Notes under the pieces: generated by a model | Told to the model about the DNA's origin: nothing | The model's input: only the letters and a program-made list of their open reading frames with translations | The model's database searches: none | Shown: positions 27,513 through 36,406 of the stretch, piece by piece | Layout: each line of letters opens with the position of its first letter | How positions within the stretch are numbered: the stretch's first letter is position 1 | Translations under genes and position numbers: made by a program | NCBI GenBank assembly: GCA_021822165.1 | Contig: JAKARM010000001.1 | Location: forward strand, 1-42,442 | Source: Microcaldota archaeon | GTDB taxonomy: Archaea > Micrarchaeota > Micrarchaeia > Micrarchaeales > Micrarchaeaceae | Length of the DNA stretch: 42,442 nt | Reading direction: 5' to 3'

Positions 27513-28715
27513 ATGGATTACAATAAATACAAGAATGAATCAAAAGCACAGTTCTTGGATTCCTGTCAGGAAAGCAATAGTATATATAAGAGGCACTTTT
27601 TAGACATGGGGGAGGAAGTTAATGCCGCAATAAGTTTCGCGGACATAAAAGAGAGTAAACACGCAATAGGATCAAAGGCAAACAACGGTTTCGACGCCGT
27701 CATAACAGATGGCGATTTAACATATAACAATACCGAGGCCATATCAGTCGATGACATCGCAGAGATGAAGGATGGGTTTTACGAGAAAATGCTTTTATCC
27801 GGAAAGGGAAATAAACTTATCTCTATGATTAATGCATTTTCCAGAAAAGTCATAACTATAGAGGTACCAAGCAGAAAACATGCGGACCTTAAGGTGCTCT
27901 TCGAAAATCACAAGATGTTTAGTGCCGCAGTGATGATGATAAAGCTTAACGAAGGGTCATCCATAGACATATTTGAACTGCACCAATCAAAAAGCGCAGC
28001 GGGGTCGGTTATTTCTATTGCACACGTGATAGAGGTCGGAGAACATGCTGGAGGTGAAATAAACATATTACATAATGAAGAAATGCACACAAACATAATA
28101 TCGCTTTTCGATTGTTCCGTTGGGAAAAAGGGGTCAATAAAAGCGAACCTCGCATATGTTGGCGGATCGAAAACCATATCGAGAAACAACATTAAAACAC
28201 CTGGAGAAGATTCAAACACACAGATAAATGAGGTTGTTGTCGGTTCGGGTCAGCAAAAATTCGACATATATACATATATGGAAAATACGCAGGCGAGAAC
28301 ATCGTGTTGCTCCGATGCCAGAGCAATAATGGCAGAAAACAGCAGGTGTTACATAAAGGGGTTTGCCAAGGTCCTAAAAGGGGCAAAAAAGTCAAAATCG
28401 CACATAAAGGAATATGGGATCATATTAGATAGGGGAGCGCACATTGATATGATACCGGATATGTCGATTGAGGAGAGCGATGTAGATGCCACACATCTTG
28501 GCCAAACAGCCCCGATAAGCGAGGAGATGCTATTTTACATAATGAGCAAAGGATTAAACAAAACAACCGCACAGGGATTGGTGGCAGAAGAATACTCTTC
28601 AGGGATATTATCGAATATTAAAGACGCCGAAATAAGAAAAATAATTGCTGGACCCATACGCAGAAAGATTTATAGGGCATTAGAGAGCGATGTTGAAAAA
28701 AGCCAACAGGGGTGA
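27513..28715 (+). CDS. sufD: Fe-S cluster assembly protein SufD
   Basis: SufBD-core features near the C-terminus (KVLKGAKKSKSHIKEYGIILDRGAHIDMIPDMSIEESDVDATHLGQTAPISEEMLFYIMSKGL); operon position after sufB. Confidence 0.85.
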   Translation: MDYNKYKNESKAQFLDSCQESNSIYKRHFLDMGEEVNAAISFADIKESKHAIGSKANNGFDAVITDGDLTYNNTEAISVDDIAEMKDGFYEKMLLSGKGNKLISMINAFSRKVITIEVPSRKHADLKVLFENHKMFSAAVMMIKLNEGSSIDIFELHQSKSAAGSVISIAHVIEVGEHAGGEINILHNEEMHTNIISLFDCSVGKKGSIKANLAYVGGSKTISRNNIKTPGEDSNTQINEVVVGSGQQKFDIYTYMENTQARTSCCSDARAIMAENSRCYIKGFAKVLKGAKKSKSHIKEYGIILDRGAHIDMIPDMSIEESDVDATHLGQTAPISEEMLFYIMSKGLNKTTAQGLVAEEYSSGILSNIKDAEIRKIIAGPIRRKIYRALESDVEKSQQG

Positions 28716-29037
28716 TTTGATTAACAGAATGCACGATAAGATTGTAAAGGAGCTATTGCCGGCAGTAAAGCTAAAGGTTAGCAAAGAGATGGCAAGAAAC
28801 CACAACCTAACGCAAACCGAGATAGCGGACATGATAGGTATTACACAGGCCGCGATTAGCAAGTACATCAATGGCAAGTATTCTAAAAAATTGCAGTATA
28901 TGGAGTCAAAAGTCAGCAACAGAGAAATAGCACGACTTGCCAGCGAAATCATAACCGGAGATGAAATAAAAGCACAAAAAAGGATATGCGGAATATGTTA
29001 TGAAAATTTCCATACGGATTGCACAATCAAAAAATAA
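28690..29037 (+). CDS. HTH (XRE/COG2522-like) transcriptional regulator with C-terminal Cys cluster
   Basis: HNLTQTEIADMIGITQAAISKYINGKYSKK is an HTH; C-terminal CGICYENFHTDC (C-X2-C-X7-C); embedded in suf operon. Confidence 0.85.
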   Translation: MLKKANRGDLINRMHDKIVKELLPAVKLKVSKEMARNHNLTQTEIADMIGITQAAISKYINGKYSKKLQYMESKVSNREIARLASEIITGDEIKAQKRICGICYENFHTDCTIKK

Positions 29038-29046
29038 GGTGTTACG

Positions 29047-29781
29047 ATGATGCTAGAAATAAAAAACTTAGAGGCAGAAATGGGGGAAAATAAAATATTA
29101 AAGGGGCTGAATTTGGAAGTCAACGAGAAGGAGATGCATGTTATAATGGGCCCGAATGGTTCGGGAAAAACCACCCTTACAAAGGCAATTATGGGCCACC
29201 CATCATTAAAGGTAACCGGAGGGGACATTTTAATCGATAAAAAGAGCATCAAAGGTCTTCCGCCAGATGAAAGGGCACGCCTGGGTTTGTTTTTGCAGTT
29301 CCAAAATCCAATAGAAATAGAAGGTGCAGGATTTATAACATTTATACGCACTGCCAAAGATGCTAGAAATGGAGGCCTCACGGACGTTAAAGGACTAATA
29401 AGCAGGATTAAGGAATATTCGAAAGAGCTGGGGATAGAGGATAAAATATTGGAACGGGGCATAAATCAAGGATTTTCAGGAGGGGAAAAGAAAAAAAGCG
29501 AAATTTTGCAAATGGCGTTGCTTGAACCAAAAATATCAATCCTTGATGAACCTGATTCGGGGCTTGATATTGACTCGTTAAAAATCGTCGCGGGATTCAT
29601 AAACAGGAGATTTGAAGAGACCGAAGGGGGATTTATCATAATAACGCATTACAATAGAATGTTGGCATACATAAAACCAAAATTTGTCCACATAATGATG
29701 GATGGAAAGATAGTCGCATCAGGAGGACCAGAATTAATAGAGAGGGTAGAAAGGGATGGTTATGATTCTTTTAAGGTATAG
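29047..29781 (+). CDS. sufC: Fe-S cluster assembly ATPase SufC
   Basis: MGPNGSGKTTLTKAIMGHP, FQNPIEIEG, FSGGEKKKSEILQMALLEPKISILDEPDSGLDIDSLKIV. Confidence 0.95.
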   Translation: MMLEIKNLEAEMGENKILKGLNLEVNEKEMHVIMGPNGSGKTTLTKAIMGHPSLKVTGGDILIDKKSIKGLPPDERARLGLFLQFQNPIEIEGAGFITFIRTAKDARNGGLTDVKGLISRIKEYSKELGIEDKILERGINQGFSGGEKKKSEILQMALLEPKISILDEPDSGLDIDSLKIVAGFINRRFEETEGGFIIITHYNRMLAYIKPKFVHIMMDGKIVASGGPELIERVERDGYDSFKV

Positions 29782-29783
29782 AC

Positions 29784-31037
29784 ATGACGGAATATAACGT
29801 TGAACGGATTAGGGAGGACTTCCCAATACTGAAAAGCAAGATGAATGGGCACCTACTGGCATATTTGGACAATGCCGCCACTTCCCAAAGACCTAATCAG
29901 GTAATCGATAGTGTGACGAGTTTTTATAGAGAATATAATGCAAATGTCCACAGGGGAATATATTCAATATCAGAAAGGGCAACAGAAGCATATGAAGAAT
30001 CAAAACTCAAAGTTTCAAAATTTATCAATAGCGAGTCGATTAAGGAAATAATATACACAAGAAACACTACCGAATCGATAAATCTTGTTGCACTGGGCAA
30101 AGGCAGCGAATGCATAGGCAAGGATGACCACATATTGATAACCATGATGGAACATCACAGCAACATAGTGCCATGGCAATTGTTGGCTAAAAGGACAAAA
30201 GGGATACTAGATTATGTGGGGTTGGACACTAATGGATCTGGATTGGATATGGAAAACGTCAAGGAAATGTTGGAAAAGGAACCTAAAATCGTCTCAATTT
30301 CCCATGTATCAAATATTCTTGGCACAATAAACGACGTCAAAGAGATATCGAAACTTGCACATAAACATGGTGCGTTGGTCGTCGTGGATGGGGCACAATC
30401 AGTCCCACACATAAAAATTGATGTAAAGGAGATAAAGTGCGATTTTCTGGCTTTTTCTGGACATAAGATGCTGGCCCCTTCAGGCATAGGCGTACTATAT
30501 GGAAGGGAGGAAATATTAGAGGAGATGGAACCCGTTATAGGGGGAGGAGATATGATAAGGACCGTTGGGATGCATGACGCCACATGGAATGACCTTCCAT
30601 GGAAATTTGAAGCAGGCACGCCAAATATAGAGGGAGGGATAGGCATGGGGGCTGCGATTGATTATCTTGGCCGACTAGGCATGGAAAACATAGAAGCATA
30701 CGAAAGGAAGCTAACAGAACATGCGATTGCCAAAATGAAAAATATACCTGGATTAAGGATATATGGAATAACCGACGGGGCGAACATAGGGAGGATAGGG
30801 GTTGTATCCTTTACGATTGAGGGTATACACCCACACGATCTGGCAAGCATTTTAGATAATGACGGAATAGCGATAAGGGCAGGGCATAACTGTGCAATGC
30901 CCCTGGTAAGACAGATCCTGAACAATAACGCAGTGGCAAGAATGAGCTTCTATATATACAATACAATAGAGGAGGTAGACAGGGCTGTGGAGTCCCTTGA
31001 AAGAGCCGTAGCAATATTCAAGAGACAGGGTGGTTAA
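29784..31037 (+). CDS. sufS: Cysteine desulfurase SufS
   Basis: YLDNAATSQRPNQVIDSV, MEHHSNIVPWQLLAKR, VVDGAQSVPHIKIDVKEIKCDFLAFSGHKMLAPSGIGVLYG, RAGHNCAMPL. Confidence 0.95.
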   Translation: MTEYNVERIREDFPILKSKMNGHLLAYLDNAATSQRPNQVIDSVTSFYREYNANVHRGIYSISERATEAYEESKLKVSKFINSESIKEIIYTRNTTESINLVALGKGSECIGKDDHILITMMEHHSNIVPWQLLAKRTKGILDYVGLDTNGSGLDMENVKEMLEKEPKIVSISHVSNILGTINDVKEISKLAHKHGALVVVDGAQSVPHIKIDVKEIKCDFLAFSGHKMLAPSGIGVLYGREEILEEMEPVIGGGDMIRTVGMHDATWNDLPWKFEAGTPNIEGGIGMGAAIDYLGRLGMENIEAYERKLTEHAIAKMKNIPGLRIYGITDGANIGRIGVVSFTIEGIHPHDLASILDNDGIAIRAGHNCAMPLVRQILNNNAVARMSFYIYNTIEEVDRAVESLERAVAIFKRQGG

Positions 31038-31421
31038 ATGCCGATGGACCTTTATGCGGAAGAGATCATAGCGCATTATGAACATCCCCACAACAGGGGA
31101 AAGATAGATTTGCCAAATCTAAGCACAAGGGAGTATAACCCCGTATGTGGAGATGACATAACGGTATACATCCTGCTGGAGAAAGGACGCATAATTGAAA
31201 TAAAATTTGAAGGAGACGGATGTGCGATAAGCATGGCCAGTGCAAGCATGGTTACAGATTATGTAAAGGGCAAAACGGTAAAGGATGTTGAAAACATGGA
31301 TGCTAAAACCATAATAGGGCTCATAGGGGTGGATCCGGGCCCGGCAAGGTTAAAATGCGCAATATTGCCGTTGAAGGCAATAAAAAATGCACTCAAAAAG
31401 CTTCCGCCAGACACCACATGA
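31038..31421 (+). CDS. sufU: Fe-S scaffold protein, IscU/SufU-like
   Basis: HYEHPHNRGKIDLPNLSTREYNPVCGDDITVYI, FEGDGCAISMASASMV, ARLKCAILPLKAI: three scaffold Cys. Confidence 0.9.
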   Translation: MPMDLYAEEIIAHYEHPHNRGKIDLPNLSTREYNPVCGDDITVYILLEKGRIIEIKFEGDGCAISMASASMVTDYVKGKTVKDVENMDAKTIIGLIGVDPGPARLKCAILPLKAIKNALKKLPPDTT

Positions 31422-31475
31422 TATCAGAGACTCTCTTTTCATCATTAATCAGAAATACCTCGGCTCATCACGTAG
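31420..31475 (-). ncRNA. Canonical box C/D sRNA
   Basis: Minus strand: box C GTGATGA (31465-31471), guide GCCGAGGTATTT, box D' CTGA (31449-31452), box C' ATGATGA (31439-31445), guide AAAGAGAGTCT, box D CTGA (31424-31427). Confidence 0.88.
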
Positions 31476-31508
31476 TATGGTTCTTTTTATCCACTTTTAT
31501 GCTTTATG

Positions 31509-32372
31509 CTAGATAACCAGATAGTACATTGCTGCCAACAAAATTAAAGTGATAGCTATTTTTTTATAAAGATGTTTTTCATTGAAGATCGTCCCGCCTA
31601 CAAAAATCGTAACAAGTATGTATATACTGTTTCTTACAGGAGATATCAGGCTTACGAATGCCGACGACACTGCCATGTAGTAAGTTATCCTGTATCCGAT
31701 CGTCAATAATGCTATCACCGGTATGGAGAACCGGTATTGTGAAAGGTTCTTTACCATCTCTCCGAACCCGCCAAACTTGAGTACCATGAATATACTGAGA
31801 TTGAGGGCTATGAAAGCTTCGACTAATATAAAATAGGTAAATATGTTGATGCCTAAAGTAAACAAGTATTTCATCAGTATGGTCCCAAATGCTGTAAGAA
31901 GGGAATCCAACAGGATTATCCAGATGTATTTATTACTGTCAAACGCCTTGTCCCCCGCACTTGTTTTGAATAGCAGAAGATACGTGCATATTATCATTAT
32001 CCCTATCCCCACATATTGGGTCAGGAAAAGCTGTTCATGAAGCAATGGAAGGGCTAATAACACTACAAATATAGCAGGTATAGAACTGAATATTGGGGAT
32101 GCAACAGTTATGCTGCCATGCCTGAATACCTTTGCTGTAAGAAGATAGGTAACGGTTGAGACCAAACTTAAGAGGTATACTGCAACAATATCGAATAAAG
32201 TAACATGAAAGTTGGCGAAAGGCAGGAAAACGAGCGATATAACCAGTATCACCAGGGAAAATGTTGCACTGTAGACGGTAGCATGATCATGCTTTAACGT
32301 ATTTTTTTCCAGGATGGTAGCAGTACCCATAAGGAGCGATGAGATCAGCACCAAATAGTACCACTGGACCAT
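31509..32372 (-). CDS. EamA/DMT-type transporter
   Basis: About 10 TM segments in two similar halves; C-terminal SLISPVRNSIYILVTIFVGGTIFNEKHLYKKIAITLILLAAMYYLV. Confidence 0.75.
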   Translation of the reverse strand: MVQWYYLVLISSLLMGTATILEKNTLKHDHATVYSATFSLVILVISLVFLPFANFHVTLFDIVAVYLLSLVSTVTYLLTAKVFRHGSITVASPIFSSIPAIFVVLLALPLLHEQLFLTQYVGIGIMIICTYLLLFKTSAGDKAFDSNKYIWIILLDSLLTAFGTILMKYLFTLGINIFTYFILVEAFIALNLSIFMVLKFGGFGEMVKNLSQYRFSIPVIALLTIGYRITYYMAVSSAFVSLISPVRNSIYILVTIFVGGTIFNEKHLYKKIAITLILLAAMYYLVI

Positions 32373-32406
32373 AAGATTACCATGAATGTTTACCGCATAT
32401 TAAATA

Positions 32407-32479
32407 TAGCCCCGACCGGATTTGAACCGATGTATGCGGGTCCAAAGCCCGCAGTCCTTGGCCACTAGACGACGGGGCT
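32407..32479 (-). tRNA. tRNA-Gln(TTG), uninterrupted
   Basis: AGCCCCG TC GTC-TAGTGGCCAAG-GAC T GCGGG-CTTTGGA-CCCGC ATAC ATCGG-TTCAAAT-CCGGT CGGGGCT A; full cloverleaf. Confidence 0.95.
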
Positions 32480-32521
32480 ATCGCACATACAATAACAATT
32501 AACGGATATTTATAAGGTAGG

Positions 32522-33964
32522 TTAATAGGATTTTGCGAAGTTTACAATATGCTTGGCATCTTTTCCGCAATATACGCACTTTTTACCAGCCCTGTCGTTT
32601 TGGGAGTCAAATGGCATGTTCGTAGCCTTTGCACCCGTCTCTTCCTTTATTTTTGCCTCGCAATCGCTAGATCCGCACCAGGGGGCCTGGGCCATGCCCC
32701 CTTTATTTGCTATAACGTCTTTTAATCCGTTATAATCGGATACTTTATGTATGTTTTTTTCTAAAAATCGCTTGGCATTCGCATACATGTCGTTATGGAT
32801 ATCGTTGAGAATTTCCGAAAGCTTATCGGGAAGAGAGGACTGTAGAGTGGCCAATTTGGCGCCAGTATCGCGTCTGACAACGACCACTTCGCCTTTCTCT
32901 ATTTCCCGCGCCCCAATCTCAATCCGTATAGGTACCCCTCTCAACTCCCATTCATGAAATTTCCATCCAGGGGAGTATGAATCCCTATCGTCGATATGGG
33001 CCCTGAAATTGCCCTTTAAATCATTGAATAACCGTAAAGAAGTTTCCATAACTATTGGTTTGGTATCATCGTTATATATCGGGATTATAACCAATTGGAT
33101 TCTTGCCAGTTTTGGTGGAATCACTAACCCCTTATCGTCCCCATGCGTAGCGACCATAACGCCTATCACCCTTGTAGATATTGCGAATGTATTCTGATAG
33201 GCATACTTCCTGCTTTCGTCCTTGTCTATAAAGGAGATGTTGAACGCTTTGGAAAATCTTTGCCCATCGTGATGGAAATCGGGACCCTGTACTGCTTTCC
33301 CGTCTGGGAGTACGTGTTCAATACTGTAACTTGATTCTGCCCCTGCAAATTTCTCCGTGTCTGTTTTGCGGCCCGGAACGCCGGACAGCGCCAGGTAATC
33401 CTTCAATATGCTGACGTACGTTGTAATAATCTCTTGTCGTTCGGCATTGGCTTCTTCTTCGGTGGCAAATATCGTATGGCCTTCATTCCATAGGAATTCT
33501 CTCGTTCTGAGAAAGGGGGTAGGGTGCTTGAACTCCCAACGTATGACATTATTCCATTGGTTAAGGCGCATGGGAAGATCCCTCCATGACCTCACCCACT
33601 TAGCCACAGAATCATACATTATGACTTCAGAGGTAGGCCTTATAGCCAACCGCTCATCCAATACCGCATCGCCTGTCTGGGTCACCCATGCGACTTCAGG
33701 GGAAAAACCGGCTATATGCTCCTTTTCCTTGTTCAGCAGCTTTTCTGGGATTAATAGGGGAAAATATGTATTTGTTATCCCCATTTTCTTGAATTTCTTG
33801 TCTGTTTCCCTGCTGATGACCTCCCAGACGAAGTAACTGTCGGGACGCAGCACGATGCATCCAGAAACAGAACTATAGTCTATAAACCCCGTATCTATAA
33901 GCACATGGATATACCAATCTGAAAAATTATCGTTTTTCTTTACGGATTCTTCCTTCTTGGACAT
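32522..33964 (-). CDS. proS: Prolyl-tRNA synthetase (archaeal/eukaryotic type)
   Basis: WYIHVLIDTGFIDYSSVSGCIVLRPDSYFVWEVI, AIRPTSEVIMYDSVAKWVRSWRDLPMRLNQWNNVIRWEFKHPTPFLRTREFLWNEGHT. Confidence 0.96.
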   Translation of the reverse strand: MSKKEESVKKNDNFSDWYIHVLIDTGFIDYSSVSGCIVLRPDSYFVWEVISRETDKKFKKMGITNTYFPLLIPEKLLNKEKEHIAGFSPEVAWVTQTGDAVLDERLAIRPTSEVIMYDSVAKWVRSWRDLPMRLNQWNNVIRWEFKHPTPFLRTREFLWNEGHTIFATEEEANAERQEIITTYVSILKDYLALSGVPGRKTDTEKFAGAESSYSIEHVLPDGKAVQGPDFHHDGQRFSKAFNISFIDKDESRKYAYQNTFAISTRVIGVMVATHGDDKGLVIPPKLARIQLVIIPIYNDDTKPIVMETSLRLFNDLKGNFRAHIDDRDSYSPGWKFHEWELRGVPIRIEIGAREIEKGEVVVVRRDTGAKLATLQSSLPDKLSEILNDIHNDMYANAKRFLEKNIHKVSDYNGLKDVIANKGGMAQAPWCGSSDCEAKIKEETGAKATNMPFDSQNDRAGKKCVYCGKDAKHIVNFAKSY

Positions 33965-34822
33965 CTAGACACCTTGATTATTGAATAGGGACAAAAATAA
34001 CAGATATGCATGCCCGGCTTCCTTGAGCCTCCTTATTGAATACCCGAACCATTTTGGACCGAATGGAACATATACTGAAGTTTTCTCTCCGCTTTCGGCG
34101 AGCTCGACGAGATATCTGTTTTGGATCCCGTTCAGCATTGCATAGGTCACATCCCTGGAATATGTCTTGTTTGCTTTTAATGCTTCCAATACCACCTTCT
34201 TGTCGTGGGTGGCGATCATGAATCGGCCGGATTTCTTGAATAAATAGTTCATTAATTTGTAATAATTTTTGGTAACTGCCATGCGATTGGGATAGGAGAT
34301 TTTTTGGTTTTCGGAATATGCCCCCTTCACAAGGCGTATAACTGCCTTTTTCCTCACAAGGACTTTGATGTCTGACTCGCTTCTTCTCAGATAGGCCTGG
34401 ATGCATATGCCAGTATTCCCGGCCTTGACATTTGACAGATATAGTTTTATCGTCTTGTCTACATATTCAGATTCTTCCATATCCAACCACACAAAGACAC
34501 CGTAGCGCTTAGCTTTCGTAATGATCTTTTTATAATTGGAATTAAGCACCTTGTCGCTTATCAACATCCCAATTTGTGAGGGTTTTACGGATATCGAAGC
34601 TTGGCGGCCGGCAGACTTTATCGATTTCAATATCCGCATGTACATGGCAAGAGAATTGTTGACATCATCGATATTGGTAAAATCCTCCCCGAGGTAATTT
34701 ATCATCGTTTCTACCCCGACCCTATTGAATTTCTTTGTAATGGAAAGGGAATCTGCAATTGTAGCCCCGGCGATCCATCGCCCGGAAAATATTTTCTCAA
34801 CCATGTCTCCTATGTCCATCAT
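33965..34822 (-). CDS. Proline dehydrogenase
   Basis: FSGRWIAGATIADSLSITKKFN, ISVKPSQIGM, VWLDMEESEYVDKTIKLY, RLVKGAYSE, MIATHDKKVV, VYVPFGPKWFGYSIRRLKE. Confidence 0.9.
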   Translation of the reverse strand: MMDIGDMVEKIFSGRWIAGATIADSLSITKKFNRVGVETMINYLGEDFTNIDDVNNSLAMYMRILKSIKSAGRQASISVKPSQIGMLISDKVLNSNYKKIITKAKRYGVFVWLDMEESEYVDKTIKLYLSNVKAGNTGICIQAYLRRSESDIKVLVRKKAVIRLVKGAYSENQKISYPNRMAVTKNYYKLMNYLFKKSGRFMIATHDKKVVLEALKANKTYSRDVTYAMLNGIQNRYLVELAESGEKTSVYVPFGPKWFGYSIRRLKEAGHAYLLFLSLFNNQGV

Positions 34823-35420
34823 AACCACCAAACAAACCATAAGTTGCAAGATCCATCTTCAGTTGCATAGAATTTTTGAACACTATGCTCTGGAGACCGG
34901 CCTTTTTTGCCCCTTCGACATTTTCTCTCATATTGTCTATAAATAATGTCTCTTCTGCGACAGCATGCATTTTTCTTATAACATATCTATATATTTTAGG
35001 ATCTGGTTTACGCATTCCGATGTTGCAGGATGCAAATATTTTCCCATCCCACTTTTTATTTACAAAATACCTACGGGTTATATTCAACCTGCTCCTTCCG
35101 ATGTTGGACAGCATGACAACAGTATACCTCTTCCGTAATTTTTTGATGATGTCTACAACTTCAAAATTTGTCTTCGCCAAATGCTTATAAGCATTGTTCC
35201 ATTCGAGATGCGAGTGAGGTATGCCTAACCGCGTTGATGCTATATGTTCCATATCGGATTGCCTGAGAGTGCCGAACTCCGACCTTACGATTAGAGGTTC
35301 GAAAATCTTCTTTATCTCCGTCTTTTTTATCCCTGTTTTGCCAGACAGGTAATCATAATAGAGCTCTTCCCAAAAGTCGACTATTACGCCCCCAATGTCA
35401 AATATGACCAGTTTTATCAC
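34797..35420 (-). CDS. HAD-superfamily hydrolase
   Basis: MIKLVIFDIGGVIVDFWEELYYDYLS, VMLSNIGRSRLNI, MRKPDPKIYRYVIRKMHAVAEETLFIDNMRENVEGAKKAGLQSI. Confidence 0.9.
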   Translation of the reverse strand: MIKLVIFDIGGVIVDFWEELYYDYLSGKTGIKKTEIKKIFEPLIVRSEFGTLRQSDMEHIASTRLGIPHSHLEWNNAYKHLAKTNFEVVDIIKKLRKRYTVVMLSNIGRSRLNITRRYFVNKKWDGKIFASCNIGMRKPDPKIYRYVIRKMHAVAEETLFIDNMRENVEGAKKAGLQSIVFKNSMQLKMDLATYGLFGGYDGHRRHG

Positions 35421-35486
35421 ACAGGCACCACATGTAACTTTATTAACTATAAAAGATTAATATGAAACAGGACAAATATTGATTAT

Positions 35487-36401
35487 ATGAGGGCAATTAT
35501 TATAGCTTTAGGAGGAAATGCCATCGATAGAACAAGAAGCCTGAATGGGCCAAATGAAAGGATAGGATATAAAAAAATCAAGGACATGGCGAGGATGTTC
35601 AAGGATGATCAAGTCAATATAGCATTGACACATGGAAATGGCCCGCAGGTGGGCAATGAACTCATAAGAAACGAATATTCGAATTCTATCGTGCCAGGAC
35701 ACCCCCTGTATCTTATAAATGCAATCACACAGGCAACGATAGGGGCGGAAATAGAGGAAAATTTACGCAGCGGGTTATTGGAATCTGGTTCCGGGAGGGA
35801 GGTTGAGACGATAATAACACACGTCATTGTGGACAAAATGAAGGTGAGGGAAAGACCCACTAAACAGATAGGTCCTTTTTACCATAAAGATGATATGGAC
35901 TGGAAATCGAAAAACAGGAAAGAGTATGTGAGGCAGGGAGATTACTATAGGCGGGTAGTCCCATCACCAAAGCCGGTATCCATAGTCGAGATAGAGGCCA
36001 TAAGAACGCTGTTCGAAAAGGGGGATGTGGTGATATCCTGCGGGGGAGGCGGGATACCCGTTTATAGAAAAGGCACAGGATATATAGGGGCAGAGGGGGT
36101 GATAGATAAGGACCTTGCAACCCAGGTACTTGCAACCTCTTTGGATGCAGAGAGGATGATTATACTTACAGATAAAGAATATGTATATAACGACTTCCCG
36201 AAATATGAAAAGCCCATAAAAAAGATACGGGTAGGGGAGATTAAGAGGAGGATAAGAGGCTTTGAGGAGGGGACAATGAAGCCGAAGATAGAGGCATGTG
36301 TCAGTTTTCTGGAAAAAGGGGGCAAGGAAGCAGTAATAGGAAGCATGTCGTGCGCTGAAAGCGTGATGGAAGGATTATCTGGAACAAGGATAACGAGATA
36401 G
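35487..36401 (+). CDS. arcC: Carbamate kinase
   Basis: IIIALGGNAIDR, ALTHGNGPQVGNELIRNEYS, VVPSPKPVSIVEIEAIRTLFEKGDVVISCGGGGIPVYR, GVIDKDLATQVLATSLDAE. Confidence 0.93.
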   Translation: MRAIIIALGGNAIDRTRSLNGPNERIGYKKIKDMARMFKDDQVNIALTHGNGPQVGNELIRNEYSNSIVPGHPLYLINAITQATIGAEIEENLRSGLLESGSGREVETIITHVIVDKMKVRERPTKQIGPFYHKDDMDWKSKNRKEYVRQGDYYRRVVPSPKPVSIVEIEAIRTLFEKGDVVISCGGGGIPVYRKGTGYIGAEGVIDKDLATQVLATSLDAERMIILTDKEYVYNDFPKYEKPIKKIRVGEIKRRIRGFEEGTMKPKIEACVSFLEKGGKEAVIGSMSCAESVMEGLSGTRITR

Positions 36402-36406
36402 CGCTA

